Part shown: one piece after another, positions 11,057 to 23,269 of the stretch
How the letters are laid out: every line of letters begins with the position of its first letter
Numbering within the stretch: position 1 is the first letter of the stretch
Assembly: GCF_000715075.1 (NCBI RefSeq)
Contig: NC_134081.1
Location: 106,876,108 to 106,940,107, forward strand
Direction: 5' to 3'
Origin: Nicotiana tabacum
Taxonomy: Eukaryota > Streptophyta > Magnoliopsida > Solanales > Solanaceae
DNA length: 64,000 nt
Notes under the pieces: generated by a model
The model's input: the letters and a program-made list of their open reading frames with translations, nothing else
Told to the model about the DNA's origin: nothing
Database searches by the model: none
Position numbers and translations under genes: made by a program

Positions 11057-11810
11057 TGTTGATACCCAAATTTGCCCTCATATTTTCTCAAATATATATA
11101 TATATAAATCATTTTTATATAATTATTTAGTTTACAAATCTATACAATCATTTTTCTATAATTTTCTATAATTTTTAGAGCTTTAAAATTGATTTTTCTG
11201 TATTTAAATTGCTTGAATATTTATTAATTACTCCTTTAAATTATTTTATGTTGACTTAACTACTTAAAGTTATTATTTTTGCACCTATAATACATGTTTC
11301 AAATATGTTACTTCATTTTATGTAATTACATTAACATTTTTAAGCTATTTGCGCAATTTTGTAGTAATAGCCTATATCTGTACATAAATGCACTCTATTT
11401 ATATTATTTGTGTCAAAATAGTATTTTATATTTTTATAATATAAAGTTATTATTTTTAAGCATTTTAGTGTATAAATAAATTTTTTACTTATTTGTCAAG
11501 CAATTTTATAAATTATTTTTGTGTATTTAAATAATAGCCTAGCTTTAAACTAATGTTTTGAACCAAATTGGCCCAATATCCTTAGCCCAATAGACCCCAA
11601 GCCCAAATCAGGCGACCATTGTATAATACCCGGCTGGTACCCATTTTTATGACCCGACCCGTTCGTTTTTGAATCTCAGCCGTTGATCTCTCAAGATCAA
11701 CGGCCTTCACCCACTCTCCTTCTTTAATTAACCAATCCCGCCTAAACCCTATCATTTTCTCTTAACACTCCTCCCCTAAATCCTCTCATCTCTCCTTCTC
11801 CCTCCTTTAG

Positions 11811-11819
11811 AAACCCTAG
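11811..11819 (+). promoter_or_regulatory. Telo-box-like motif in LTR B
   Basis: AAACCCTAG at 11811-11819, preceded by a C/T-rich stretch (CTCCTTCTCCCTCCTTTAG). In plants telo-boxes occur near starts of ribosomal and growth genes and recruit Polycomb-linked factors. Its function in this LTR is inferred only. Confidence 0.4.
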
Positions 11820-12200
11820 CCGCCTCCCAATCTTCTCTAAATCCGAGTAAATCATGAATTCTCTCTGTGATTTATTTGCCTTTTATGCGTTACCTCATTG
11901 TTACTTGCAAGATTATGGTGTTACTTGGTACTTTCCTAAACATGGCAAGTACCACCTCTCCGATGCTGCCCATTCATTTCAAACGTTTGAATCTGGACAA
12001 TATCTAGTCCATATACATCAAGACCATGGCTATATGGGTCTGATTAGCCAAGATTTCCGGCCAATCTTTGATTTCTGTCAACTAGGGTTTACCTATTTGT
12101 TTTTTCCCTAATCCGATTTTTATTGATTCTGCATGTTAATAATTCCTTATTTATGTTTGATTTTACTGTTTTCCTTGTTTACTTCTTCGATTTCTGTCAC

Positions 12201-12207
12201 TATATAA
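12201..12207 (+). promoter_or_regulatory. Candidate TATA box of LTR B
   Basis: TATATAA followed by ACCCCTCCCC. It is the best-formed TATA motif in the LTR, about 1.15 kb from its start, with a C-rich stretch just downstream, as in plant core promoters. The transcription start cannot be placed from sequence. Confidence 0.45.
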
Positions 12208-12310
12208 ACCCCTCCCCATTCCCCTTTGAAGGAGGACGAAATCGATATAATCTCACTAAAATTTGAAGTTTTGCTCTATTAATTCCTTCATTATCTTGTT
12301 CTGTGTTTTG

Positions 12311-12430
12311 TCTTGGCCGGCTGAAAGACAAGGTCACTGAGAGTCTACTGTTCGAACTTTCTCTTGGTGTGAGCATTGCCCTGGGTTATTTCGAAGCTCT
12401 TGGGAACTTTGACGCATCGAGGTTTCTGGG
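12311..12430 (+). repeat. Internal duplication of LTR B, first copy
   Basis: It starts TCTTGGCCGGCTGAAAG (12311-12327) and continues with diverged similarity for about 120 bases (AAGGTCAC, GTGAGCATTGC, GAACTTTGAC, GGTTTCTGGGTTCTT). The partner starts at 13701, 1390 bases downstream. Confidence 0.8.
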
Positions 12431-13700
12431 TTCTTGTGGATCTTTTGTTCTTTATTGTTGTCCGTTTAACTGGTAAGCCACTTGACTTTTGCAATTTCAT
12501 CCCTATGTGTCTTTGATTTACATGTATTCTCACCTCTAAAATCCATGGCTTAATATGTTTTCTGGATTATTTTTGTGCACGATTATGTTAATTCTACTTT
12601 GTTCTAAGTCTCGTTAGCATTTAACTTCCATCTAATGCTGCTAGTTCTGAGATTGCCTAAGTCTAACTTGGATAACCTAACCCTCTTAAGTTCGTTTAGC
12701 TAGTGTATTGGTGCCTGAATATTCCCTAAAACATGCTTATTTTCTTTGTCCTTAATCTCTATAATGAATGCTTCACACTTGTGCTAGAACTTCCTATGTT
12801 AATTATGACATGTTTCCCTGCTATTGTGTCACTCAGCATGATCCCCATACCCATTAATGATTGACTGAGATCTTATCAGTTACCTCAACTTGTTTTCCCT
12901 GCCCTGTTTGAACCATTTTGTTTTATGGCATAACTTAGATCTTCTTTAGTTAATTAGTCTATTATGTCAATCCCAGAATCCCTACATGTGCTATTTGGTA
13001 TGAACTTTCTATCTCACACTGCTCTAAATCTCTGCAATGTTTGTCTTGCATGTACAATGTGTTTCAATTTGTATTAAGACCATTCTCTATGATCTTGCTT
13101 CTGTGCTAATATGTTCCCCAGCATGTCTATGGTTCATCTGATATCCTATTCTTTCAGTGATTATTTGGCTTGTCATAATGTGCATCCCCCATCATGTCTA
13201 AATACTGACTAGCATGACACTCGGATGTATGTTTAGCACAATCTCTTAGGTTTTAACTTGTTTGTATTGTGCATCTGTGACTGCAAACGTTTTTCTCCCC
13301 GACCCTTCCCACATGTGGTTTAGTCATAATGTATGCTTCCTATCATGTCTCAATATAGTTCTATTTCCGGATGAGAGTTAGTATATCTATCTTATGATAC
13401 TAGGGTGCATACTCAGCTTAATTTGGACCTTTTAGGTCTCAGCTGGTTTAGTATCATGATAATCTCTGTATACCCATGCAAATATGTTTCTTCCCCAACT
13501 CTTTCAAAATGTGGTTGTCTATGTGATACTTTGCTATGTATGGAAATCTTGCTGAACCTACTGGCCTTCTTGATTAATTGCTCTGTATGCTCAACTTGGC
13601 TATGTCTACTTTAAGTTATAAGTGTATCCCCTCATCTTCTGTCCCTCAACCATTGTCTATTCTCCCTCATTTGTTACCTGTGCTATCCTGGACCTCTCAT

Positions 13701-13825
13701 TCTTGGCCGGCTGAAAGCCAAGGCCACCAAGGCTCTTCTTACTTACCTCCTTAGTGTAAGCACTGCTCGGGGTCCATTTGAGACCCTTGTGAACTCTGAC
13801 ACACTAAGATTTGGGTCTTTAGTCA
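13701..13825 (+). repeat. Internal duplication of LTR B, second copy
   Basis: It shares the first 17 bases exactly with 12311-12327, then AAGGCCAC, GTAAGCACTGC, GAACTCTGAC and GATTTGGGTCTT in the same order. Divergence outside the first block indicates an old duplication. Confidence 0.8.
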
Positions 13826-14264
13826 CTTTCTCTACTACTGAGACTTGAACTGTCCCACTCAATCCCTTCTTCCTATTGTCTAATGAACATGTAAGCTGGT
13901 TGGTTTAAGTGATTTAATGCCTGGGTAATATGGTTGATCTATGGTTGTGTAATTTGGCTTTGAGTTCTTCTACGGATTCTGGGTTGTGCTGATGAATATG
14001 GTTCTTGGGTATGCTACATGGGTGTTGTTGAAGGCCCATGCAATGCTGGGTATTCCTTTTGGGTCTGCTACAGGCCTGCTGTCATTATTTGTAAAATATT
14101 TGTAATCATATTCATTACTAGGCCTGTAATAACTTTGTAATAAATAATTGGGGTGTTAGTAAAAATGGGGAATGGGTAGATTCTGATATTTGTATGAAAG
14201 GGTAGAAAACATGACTATAGGATTCAATGATTTACTTGCTATATATACCTTTCACTCTCTATGT

Positions 14265-14850
14265 GCACTGTAGAAATCATGTCATTAGGAGAAGCACACA
14301 CTCACACTACTTGTCTACTAGCAAAGCATGAGCTTAAATGCTTCAATTATCATTGATGCTACGTGTTATTAGAAAACCTGCCCATATGAAACAAATATCA
14401 TTGAATTTTCCTTCAATTTGCATCACTGCAGCATGTCCACTAGAAATCATGCCTATAGGATTTTAATCATCCATTTGCTATTGTATCGCACTGTTCATCT
14501 AGAAAGCATGCCTATAAGGCTGAAATATAACAATAGAATTGGTCCCAATCGTCAATTGTTAGAGATCCTGCCTATAGGGTATTACTACTTGCCTAAAAAT
14601 GTTAATTTTCCAAACGTTGTTTGCTGTTCGTTTATGCTACTATCAGAAAAGCATGAATAATTATGGGCTCTTCTCCAACAGATTTCATTGTCACTTAGTG
14701 TGTAAATCACTAGAAACAGCATCTATAGGAAATCTGCAATCTCAAATCTGCATGCAACAATCGTATAATTATTTGCAGATAAGAAGCGCCTAGCCTTTGA
14801 AACCTCTTGTATGTTTTAATGCATAGTCACATAGAAACCATGTGTACAGG
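14265..14850 (+). repeat. Degenerate interspersed repeat in LTR B (AGAAA-N-CATGCCTATAGG-like)
   Basis: Related units appear near 14272, 14370, 14441, 14500, 14561, 14645, 14711 and 14831, e.g. CTAGAAATCATGCCTATAGG, CTAGAAAGCATGCCTATAAGG and TAGAGATCCTGCCTATAGGG. Spacing varies between about 60 and 120 bases, so this is an old, eroded tandem repeat. Confidence 0.7.
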
Positions 14851-15605
14851 GCTTAAGGTTCATAATTCTGAAACGGCCTAACATGAAAACCTGTTTCGCG
14901 TGCATTTGTTGCTTAGGTGTGGAGGCTAATATGTGTTTTGTTTGTTGCCTAGTTTTATCATTTTGAGCAGTCTAGATAAGGTCTAGAACCATCCAAATAG
15001 AGGTCCAAAACCTCCTGGACCATAGGTATGGGACGGGTAGTGCACGCGTAGGGTACGACTTAGAATTGAATTAGAGCACCCTTAAGTAAGCAACTTTAAC
15101 ATAGTAATCGAGTAGCAGGAGATGATAGTCTGTGCCCGTTGGATAATATGAGTAACACCCTATCTCAAGGGAGTTACGAAATATTATTTATGTTGCACGG
15201 GGTGATCCTTTAGGCTAAAAAACTTAGGACCCCCACCCTTTCTATTCTTTTCTATTAGAATAAAAAGATAGCGGTACCTCCATATACAAGATTTCTTTCT
15301 AATAAAATTCTTAGATTTTGTACTCTCTTTGCTTACTTGATCACATAGACTAATCCATATAATTTAAGTTCGGTCGGGACACACAGTTGTGGACCTCGAG
15401 GAGTGCCTAACACATTTTCTTTGAGGTAACTTGATCCCTTACCTGATCTTTGGTGGTGTTGACTAGTTAAAACAGAGTTATTCGCAAAGAGGTGCCCTAA
15501 CGCGCCTTAAAAATTGTTAGGTGGCGATTCTCCTCTTTTAATACCTCCTTTAAAGGAGTTGTCACATGTCGAAGCACAATTTTGCGAGAAAAAGGGGGCG
15601 CGACA

Positions 15606-17719
15606 GGCCTCTTCAAGAATCAACTCACGTACCCCATCTACATTAGGCACACAAATCCGACCTTGCATCCTCAACACCCCATCATCCCCAATAGCACCAT
15701 CCATGGCATCACCTTGCTGAACTGTGTCCTTAAGGACAAGCAAATAAGGATCATCATACTGGCGCTCCCTGATGCGATCATATAAGGATTACCGAGAAAC
15801 TACACAAGCTAGAACCCAACTGGGCTCCAAAACATCTAATCTCATGAACTGGTTGGCCAAGGCCTGAACATCAACTGCAAGAGGTCTCTCACCAACAGGA
15901 ATGAATGCAAGGCTACCCATACTCATCGCCTTTCTACTCAAGGCAGCGGCCACCACATTGGCCTTCCCAGGATGATACAGAATGGTAATATCATAGTCCT
16001 TTAGCAGCTCCAACCATCTCCGCTGCCTCAAATTTAGATCCTTTTGTTTGAACAAGAGCTGGAGACTCTGATGATCTTTAAATACCTCACAAGACACACC
16101 ATAGAGATAGTGCCTCAAAATTTTCAATGCATGAACGATGGCAGCCAACTCCAAATCATGAACAGGGTAGTTCTTCTCATGGGGCTTCAACTGACGTGAA
16201 GCATAAGCAACCACTCTACCTCCCTACATCAAGACGCACCCAATACCAATCTAAGAAGCATCATAATACAATGTATAAGAACCAGAAGCTGAAGGTAGAA
16301 CTAGAACTGGAGCTGTGGTCAAGGTAGTCTTGAGCTTCTGAAAGCTCACCTCACACTCATCCGACCACCTGAAAGGAGCACCCTTCTGGGTCAACTGGTC
16401 AAAGGAGATGCAATAGATGAGAAACCCTCAACAAAACGACAATAATAACTGGCCAAGCCAAGAAAGCTTCGAATTTCAGTTGCTGAGAACGGCCTGGGCT
16501 AACTCTGAACCGCCTCTATCTTCTTCGGATCTACCTGAATCCCCTCACTGGACACCACGTGCCCTAAGAAAGCCATCGAACTAAACCAAAACTCACACTT
16601 GGAGAACTTGGCATAAAACTTTTCCTCCTTCACCCGTTGCAATACAATCCTCAAATGATGGGCATGCTCCTCCTGGCTACGAGAGTACACCGAGATATCA
16701 TCAATGAATACTATGACAAATGAGTCGAGATAAGGCTGAAATATACTATTCATCAGATGCATGAATGTTGTTGGGGCGTTGGTCAGCCCAAAAGACTTCA
16801 CAAGGAAATCATAATGACCAAAACGGGTCATAAATAATGTCTTTAGAATATCTGAGTCCTGAATCTTCAGCTGGTGATACCCAAACCTCAAATCAATCTT
16901 ACAGAACACCATCACTCCCTGAACCTGGTCAAACAGATCATCAATGCGGGTCAAATGATGCTTGTTCTTGATTGTTACTTTGTTCAACTGCCTATAGTCG
17001 ATGCACATTTACATAGTACCATCCTTCTTCTTCACAAACAGAACCGATGCACCACATGGCGACACGCTAGGCCTAATAAACCCCTTATTAAGAAGTTCCT
17101 GAAGCTGTTCTTTCAATTCCTTCAACTCAGCTGGTGCCGTACGATACGGAGGAATAGAAATGGGTTGAGTGCCCAGCACCAAGTCAATACCAAAGTCAAT
17201 ATCCTTATAGGGCGGCATGCCCAGCAGGTCTGCAGGAAACACATCCAGAAAGTCTCGCACCTCTGGAACAGAGTCAATAGTAGGAGTATCAACACCAACA
17301 TCCCTCACAAAGGCCAAATATGATAGACATCCCTTCCTAACCATCCGTTGGGCCTTCAAATATGAAATCACTCTGCAGGAAACATAATATAGAGAACCTC
17401 TCCACTCGATCCTTGGAAACCCCAACATCGCCAACGTCACGGTCTTAGTGTGACAGTCTAGAATAGCATGACATGGAGACAACCAATCCATACCCAAGAT
17501 CATGTCGAAATCAACCATACTAAGCAACAAGAGATCAACTCTAGTATCCAATCCCCCAATAGTCACTACACATGACCGATGAAACTAAGGACTCACGGGG
17601 CATATCTAGATAACGAGAAAAATATGATAATACATACGAATAAGTGGAACCATGGTCAAATAATACAGAAGCATCCCTGTGGCATACTAAGACAATACAT
17701 GTGATCACTACGTCTTAAG
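15606..17719 (-). pseudogene. pol: pol of element A: protease, RT, RNase H, start of integrase (decayed)
   Basis: The protease active site reads FDHGSTYSYV near 17655 (His between D and G). Soon after, near 17580, a deletion breaks the frame when compared with element D. The protease end (GMDWLSP) and linker follow (17566 down). A stop at 17009-17011 separates them from RT, which is in the same frame and keeps FIDD in [10 protein letters not shown] (about 16690-16720) and the CEFW/LGHVVS region. Stops and shifts follow to RNase H (16214 down: [17 protein letters not shown]). The integrase N-terminus (GRICVPNVDGVRELILEEA) is cut at 15606 by B. RNase H directly before integrase is normal for Ty3/gypsy. 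Confidence 0.87.
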
Positions 17720-19214
17720 CAACGACATCTGTCCTCGCAGGAATAGCATAGAATCGGGCCTGACCGCCACCTGATCGGCCTCCCCCTCTTGGGCGACCCC
17801 TAGCTGCCTGAGCCCCACCCCGAGCTGGATGGGCGGGTGGTGAAGTTATTGGAGCTGAAGTCATGGCCTGACTCCTCTACTGAACTGGACCTCCTCTTCA
17901 CATGACGCAACTCTCCACACTCGAATTATCCCCTCTTGAAAAATGGCAGCAAGTAATGAGGCGGAGCCCGGGAACCATAATAACTATCAGAAGAACCCGG
18001 TACAAATGAACCCTGAACTGATGGTGCACGAGATGAACACTGAGCTGGAAGAGCACTGAGAGATGACTAGCCTGGACGGGCACTGTATGAACCGTGGATA
18101 GATGATGCACCACGGTGAACTGGACGAGCCGTCTGAGCGGGCCTATAAGGACGACCCTTTTTGTGGTAAGAATGTCCCCCAGAATGAACACCATTCTGAG
18201 CTCCCGAACCTCGAGGCCTCTTGGCCTCCCTCTCCTCACGCTCCTGGCTACGTACCATCTCAATCTGCCGAGCAATATCAACCACCTCATCAAAAGTAAT
18301 AGAAGATACACTCTCCCGACTGCAACTGATATATGAGGCCATCAATGAACCTCCTAATCCTCTCCCTATCTGTGGGAACCAACCCCACTGTGTGACGATC
18401 CAACTCCGAAAACCTTATCTCGTACTGGGTCATAGATATGCCATCCTGACGTAGCTGCTCAAACTGTCTGCGCAGCTCCTCCCTGTGAGACAGTGGCACA
18501 AACTTCTCCAAGAAGAGAATGGAGAACTCACGCCATATAAGCGGTGCTGTATCGACTGGCATGCGCCTCTCATAAGACTCCTACCATCTGAAGGTAGCCC
18601 CAGTAAACTAAAAAGTAGTGAATGAGACCCCACTCCAGAATACCTGCCGTGCAAAGAATCCGCTGGCACATGTCCAAAAAGTCCTGGGCATCCTCAGACT
18701 CATCCCCACTGAATGATGGAGGCTGGAGTCTATCAAATCTCTCTAGTCTCCTCTGCTCATCAACAGTCATAACGGGACCCACCTGGGCTTGAGCAACAGC
18801 AATCGACTGGGCTAGTGGTACCCCTGGTGTCTGAAGTCCCTGCATCACCTGCTACGGAGTACCGACAGCGGGAGTCGGAGTACCTCCCTCAGCCTGAGAA
18901 GTGGCTGCTGCGGCCGAAACAGAAACTGCCTGAGCAACGCTGGTGCACACGGTCAAAATCTGAAACAAAGCCTCCTGAAGGCCTAGAATCACAATGGCAA
19001 CAGTTGGTGCCTATGCTGGCCCCACTGGCTCAACCATACCTAGTACCTTCTCCTGAGCTGGAGCAACTGGTGGATATGCAGGTGCCGCTCTAGCTGTTGT
19101 ACGAGCTGCACCCCTGCCCCTACTGCGGCCCCTACAGTGACCTCGGCCTCTCGTGGCCCTAGATGGTGGTACTGGTGGTTGTCTATCCTAACCGGTAGCA
19201 CGTGTGCTCACCAT
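17720..19214 (-). pseudogene. gag: gag of element A (frameshifted)
   Basis: The start ATG is at 19214 down (MVSTRATG), followed soon by a stop, then an Ala/Pro/Arg-rich N-terminus. The capsid part is spread over three frames: RLQPPSFSGDESEDAQDFLDMC (near 18750), WREFSILFLEKFVPLSHREELRRQF (near 18530) and DIARQIEMVRSQEREEREAKRP (near 18270). The C-terminal basic region and a damaged zinc knuckle (FECGELRHVK, near 17920) come next. It is homologous to the gag of element D (61683 onward), which shows the same order. It would form the virus-like particle; here it is broken by several frameshifts. Confidence 0.85.
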
Positions 19215-19399
19215 TTGTGAGAGAATAGAACAACAAAAATTTAGTAACCGGAACCAACAAATCTGCACAACAAGAATACAAGAATGTGAAGTTTCCTAAG
19301 CATTCGACAACCTCTTAAAGATAAGTACAGACGTCTCCGTACCGATTTGAAAGACTCTACTAAACCTGCTAATGACTCGTAAGACCTATGTAACCTAGT

Positions 19400-19410
19400 C
19401 TCTGATACCA
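19400..19410 (-). promoter_or_regulatory. Primer binding site of element A (initiator Met tRNA)
   Basis: The minus strand reads TGGTATCAGAG from 19410, complementary to the 3' end of plant initiator methionine tRNA. It is three bases from the LTR end (CA at 19415-19414). It primes minus-strand DNA synthesis. Confidence 0.85.
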
Positions 19411-20079
19411 ACTTGTCACGATCCAAAACAGATCCATCGTGATAGCGCCTATCATAGTACTAGGTGGGCCGACTACTCAAACATTTCCAATACTTTAAAA
19501 GTTTGAAAGGTATGAAAACAAATTAATTAAAGGAAAATCTTTTAAAAGCAGGATAGGAAGTCATAACTCAATACATAATCTCTCCCAAAATTGGGGTGTC
19601 ACCGAGTACATGATCATCTATATAAAGATATAGTCTGGTACACCGTCTAGAAAATAAAACCGAAATAAATAACATGAAAGATAAGGGAGGAGAGTCAAGG
19701 TCTACGAATGCCCAGCAGCTACCTCGATGTTCTCCAAATGCCCAGACTCTACTATCAATGACCGTCGTGTCCGGGAATGCCTGTATCTGCACATGAGGTG
19801 CAGGGTGTAGCGTGAGTATAACCAATTCAGTAAGTAACAAGACTAACTATTCTACTAAAAGTAGTGACGAGCTTAGCAGGTAAAGTTCGATATAGAATTT
19901 ACAGTACAAAAATGTCGGCATGCTTTCAAGTTCAACAGATAAATCAATACAAGAAAAATAGATAAACTCAGAATGATATGAGGATTTTGACATCTCTATA
20001 TCTATATGCCAATGTACATGCTGTATGGGATGCGCTACAATGGAAGTCTCGTGAACTCACACTATCAGAATACTCAATC

Positions 20080-20258
20080 ACTCAGTACTATATATGGCCA
20101 ATCCAGCCCAGGGAAGATCCATCCCAATATAAAGATCAACTGACAGTCAGTTACTCAGTACTGTATAGGGCCAATCCAGCCCAGGGAAGATCCATCCCTC
20201 AATATAAATAATTAGGCAAGATCCATGCCTAGGGAAAATCCATCCCTCAATATAATAT
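20080..20258. repeat. 73-bp tandem repeat in LTR A
   Basis: GGCCAATCCAGCCCAGGGAA begins at 20096 and again at 20169, each followed by GATCCATCCC and AATATAAA. ACTCAGTACT precedes both. A shortened third unit (GGGAAAATCCATCCCTCAAT) follows. Period 73. Confidence 0.85.
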
Positions 20259-21329
20259 CAACTACGCTCATTGTGGGTGTGCAGACTCCGGAGGGGCTCC
20301 TTTAGCCTAAGCGCTATAATGAGCCAAATCAAGGCAAAACTCATAAAACATGTTGCGGCATGCAACCCGATCCCATGAATATCAATCAAGATCAGGCCCT
20401 CGACCTCACTTAGTCATTAACCTCTTCAGTCTTTCGGGCTCACAACGTCATGAAAACTAGCCCGACATGATGGTATGATGTATCACTGAATGGCAACAAA
20501 GACTGAGAAATAATATGCAATGATAGATGTGACTGAATACATAATTGTAAATTAAATGAGTAATTCAATAGCAACACGTCCTCTGTGGGTCCCAAAAAAT
20601 ATCGGCACCTGGCCTAAGTATGATTTTAACATGAGTCTCAGCTTAATTTCTCTAACATGTGGAGGGTATGTGGGTATTGACATGATTATTTGATAATGCA
20701 ACTCCACAGAAACAATTAAGTCATATTTCTATGGTGATTCACCTCCACACAAATCATATAACATGTAATTCAGGGATTTATACCCTCAGAACCAAGTTAA
20801 AAAGTGTTACTTACCTCAAACCGTGCAAATCTCAACTCTGACACACTCTTGCCTTGCGAATCGACCTCCAAATGCCTCAAATCTAGCTGCAAACAGTTTG
20901 ATACAATCAACACGGGCTAAAGGAATCAATTCCATAAGTAAATACTGAGCTATTAATCAAAAATCAAAAAGTCGACTCAAAAGTCGGCCCCTGGTCCCAC
21001 GTCTCAAAATCAGATAAAAGTCATAAAATTTGAAAGACCATTCAACCACTAGTCCAACCATACCAAAGTTTCCAAATTCCGACATTAACTCGGCTTCCAA
21101 ATCCTAAATTCTTATTTTAAAATCCCTAGGCCCAAATTCTCGAATTACACCTCAAAAACACGTAATCTAGTCGGAATACTCAATGATAATTCAATATTAT
21201 TGACTAAAAATGATCATAAGTGACTTACCTCAAGAATACCTTCGAAATATCTCTCAAAAATCGCCTAATCCCGAGCTTGAAATGTCCAAAATGAAGAAAA
21301 TCTCGGAAACCCACGAATTTAAACATTGC

Positions 21330-21633
21330 CCAGTGCTTTCGCACCCGCGACTCATTTAATCGCTCTTGCGGTCTCGCAGGTGCGAGAAATCTCCTGCTTC
21401 TGCGGTTATGCCAAGGATCCACTGCCTCTACTTCTGTGATCGCGCTTCTGCTTCTGCGGACTCGCTTTTGCGAGAAGCAGTCCGCTTCTGCGGACACTTA
21501 CATTCCTTCGACCCCTTCGTCCGCATCTGCGGTCACGCAGGTGCAGAATTTCCCTCACTTGAGACCACTGCCCCACTCTGCACTTTCCGCTTCTGCGAGC
21601 TAGCACCTGCGATCAAAATTCGCAGGTGCGATT
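21330..21633. repeat. CpG-dense palindromic block in LTR A
   Basis: A cluster of short motifs such as CTGCGG, CGCAGGTGCG, TTCTGCGAG and an inverted repeat GTCCGC-TTCT-GCGGAC (21480-21495) stands in otherwise AT-rich LTR. It lies about 660-965 bases from the LTR start (minus-strand orientation). Comparable blocks occur in LTRs of D, F, G and the Athila-like element. Confidence 0.8.
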
Positions 21634-22295
21634 ATACCAGCAGACTCCCCAGCTTCAGCAATGCAGTAAGTCTCATTTTTTATCCGATAACCATCCGAAA
21701 TCAACCCGAGGCTCCCGGGACCTCACCCAATTATACCAACAAGTCCTAAAACACGATATAGACTTAGTCGAGCCCTAAAATCACATCAAACAACATCAAA
21801 AACACGAATCGCACCCCAATTCAAACCTATTGAAACTAAGGAAATTCCAACTCCTACAAACGACGTCGAAACCTATCAAATCACGTTCGATTGACCTTAA
21901 ATTTTGCGAAAAAGACACATATGACACCACAGACCTACTCCAACTCCCGGAACCCAGTCCGAGCCCAGTAACCACAAAGTCCACTCTCGTTCAAACTTCT
22001 AAATTTTAGACTTTCACCATTTCAAACCTAATTCAACTATAGACCTCCAAATCACAATCCTGGCACGCTCCTAAGTCCAAAATCACCAATCGGAGCTAAC
22101 AGAACCATCAAAACTCCATTCCGGAATCTTTTACACATAAGTCAACATTCGGTCAACCTTTTCAACTTAAGCTTCCAACCTTTTCTCCGGACCCGAACCA
22201 ATTATCCCAGCAAGTCATATAACAACTGTTAAACATACAATGAGCAATAAATAGGGGAATGGGGCTACAACTCTCAAAACAGCTTGGTCATTACA

Positions 22296-23191
22296 GTCCT
22301 ACATGTCAAACATTGACTTGGACTAAAAAGAAAAAAGGCATCAAATGTGGTGAATTCATAGTTGAAGCAAAAATATGGTTGTATATCGTTGTGAGCAGAG
22401 TGTCTCCTTGTGGGAACATTTCTGATGTCACATATACTAGGGACCTGATAATTGCTTGCATCCTTGATGGCATTCCAGTGAATGTTGGTCATTACATCGT
22501 TGAGGAGATGAATGAGTATGTGCTTCAAGGTGGCTCGATATTGATATGTCCATCATTGATTACAGAGTTGTGCAGGTGTGTGCAGGTTGAGGAATGGAAT
22601 GGAGATCATTTGATACCGTCGGACAAGCCCTTTCAAGCATTGAAAGTGACATGAGAAGGCAATGTGGTAAAAAGCAAGAAGAGGAAAATAGAGATTGATG
22701 TAGGTGAGGGGTCCTCCTCACAAGCTACTCAGGCCGAGGGACCATTTGGGATGTTAAATTCCCAGCTTGCCTCCATTTGTGACTTAGTGTCACATCTCCC
22801 TAGTGGGCCCTCACACTCCCAGCCTATGCCCGAGTATTTTACTAGGAAAGAAATGAAGACCTACCTGGAGAACCAGAAGAAGAAAGCACAGTCGCATGAG
22901 AAGTTGGCAGCTTCTGTTAGCAGGCTCGAGGCGGCCTATGGCAACATAGCCAAGGCATATGTAGATCTTCAGGACTTCAACAAGGAGAAACAGAAAAATA
23001 AGAAGGAGGGCAAGTATATGATAAAGATGTGGAGAGGCATCAAGGCCATCTTAAAATTGAGGCAGCCAAATAGGAAGATACCGGTCGAGGACAAAGATGA
23101 TAGAGAAGAGTATTCCTTCTTATCGAATGCTGCTGATGCTGATACTGATAATACTGATGATGATGAGGCCGAGAGCTATACACGGCAGTGA
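22296..23191 (+). pseudogene. Env-like / 'putative plant transposon protein' ORF of the Athila-like element
   Basis: One frame continues from the insertion edge to TGA at 22652-22654, then on in the same frame to TGA at 23189-23191. The first part (AKIWLYIVVSRVSP, RDLIIACILDGIPVNVGHYI) resembles the domain called putative plant transposon protein (Transposase_32-like), often found in Athila/Tat elements of Solanaceae; this is from memory. The second part has a basic KSKKRK stretch, a coiled coil (about 22850-23010) and an acidic Asp/Glu-rich tail (DADTDNTDDDEAE). Its function is unknown. The name does not imply a DNA transposase. The N-terminal part is outside, on the other side of element A. 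Confidence 0.6.
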
Positions 23192-23269
23192 TTAGCCTTT
23201 TCCCGCAATCTCAAGGCTGATGCAGACCTCGGGGATACCCTCAAACTACTCTTACTTTATCTTGATATT

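Larger units (their letters stand above)
808..15605 (+). mobile_element. Tat/Ogre-like Ty3/gypsy retrotransposon (B), 5' part off-window
   Basis: Order seen: upstream ORF, gag-protease, short gap, RT-RNase H-integrase, about 2.2 kb 3' UTR with tandem hairpins, PPT, and a 4.5 kb 3' LTR. An extra ORF before gag, RNase H before integrase, a long repeat-bearing 3' UTR and very long LTRs are typical of the Tat/Ogre lineage. The 3' end (15605) abuts the integrase zinc-binding region of minus-strand element A, so B inserted into A; 15606-15610 (GGCCT) is the expected target copy. The 5' side is cut by LTR C, and the 5' LTR must lie left of the window. The coding regions carry many stops and frameshifts, so this copy is dead. 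Confidence 0.88.
11057..15605 (+). mobile_element. 3' LTR of element B (about 4.55 kb)
   Basis: It starts TGTTGATACCCAAATTTGCC right after the PPT and ends GGGGGCGCGACA at 15605, where minus-strand integrase coding of element A resumes. Such length is usual for Tat/Ogre LTRs. AT-rich U3 is followed by a promoter-like part (telo-box AAACCCTAG, TATATAA) and by long transcribed-looking sequence with internal duplications. There is no gene; the frames in it (for example 11854-12111) have no domain. Confidence 0.85.
15606..22295 (-). mobile_element. Tekay/Del-like Ty3/gypsy element (A), 5' part; 3' part separated by insertion of B
   Basis: Read on the minus strand: 5' LTR (22295 to 19414), PBS, gag, protease, RT, RNase H and the start of integrase, where it stops at 15606 against the end of element B. 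The element right end (TTACA on the + strand at 22291-22295) abuts the env-like gene of the Athila-like element, so A inserted there; 22296-22300 (GTCCT) is the expected target copy. The other half of A must lie left of the window, beyond the 5' end of B. Confidence 0.88.
19414..22295 (-). mobile_element. 5' LTR of element A (about 2.9 kb)
   Basis: On the + strand it starts TGTCACGATCC (19414) and ends GGTCATTACA (22295). On the minus strand it thus runs TGTAATGACC...GGATCGTGACA. The ends match in style the LTRs of D and F. No gene is seen; apparent ORFs at 21225-21750 are frames in a CpG-rich repeat block. Confidence 0.85.

Noticed and set aside
11854..12111. 85-residue frame starting near a TATA-like and telo-box region, suggesting a host gene promoter
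   Set aside because: It lies wholly inside LTR B, has no recognisable domain, and the TATA motif is downstream of the frame.
21225..21749. Overlapping frames on both strands rich in Arg/Ser/Cys
   Set aside because: They arise from CpG-rich palindromic words that avoid stops in several frames of LTR A. Equivalent frames appear in the blocks of F and G.
22296..23191. Possible host gene or DNA transposase
   Set aside because: It is cut by element A and followed by a PPT and LTR on the same strand, so it belongs to the retroelement. The transposon-protein name of the related domain does not show transposase activity.
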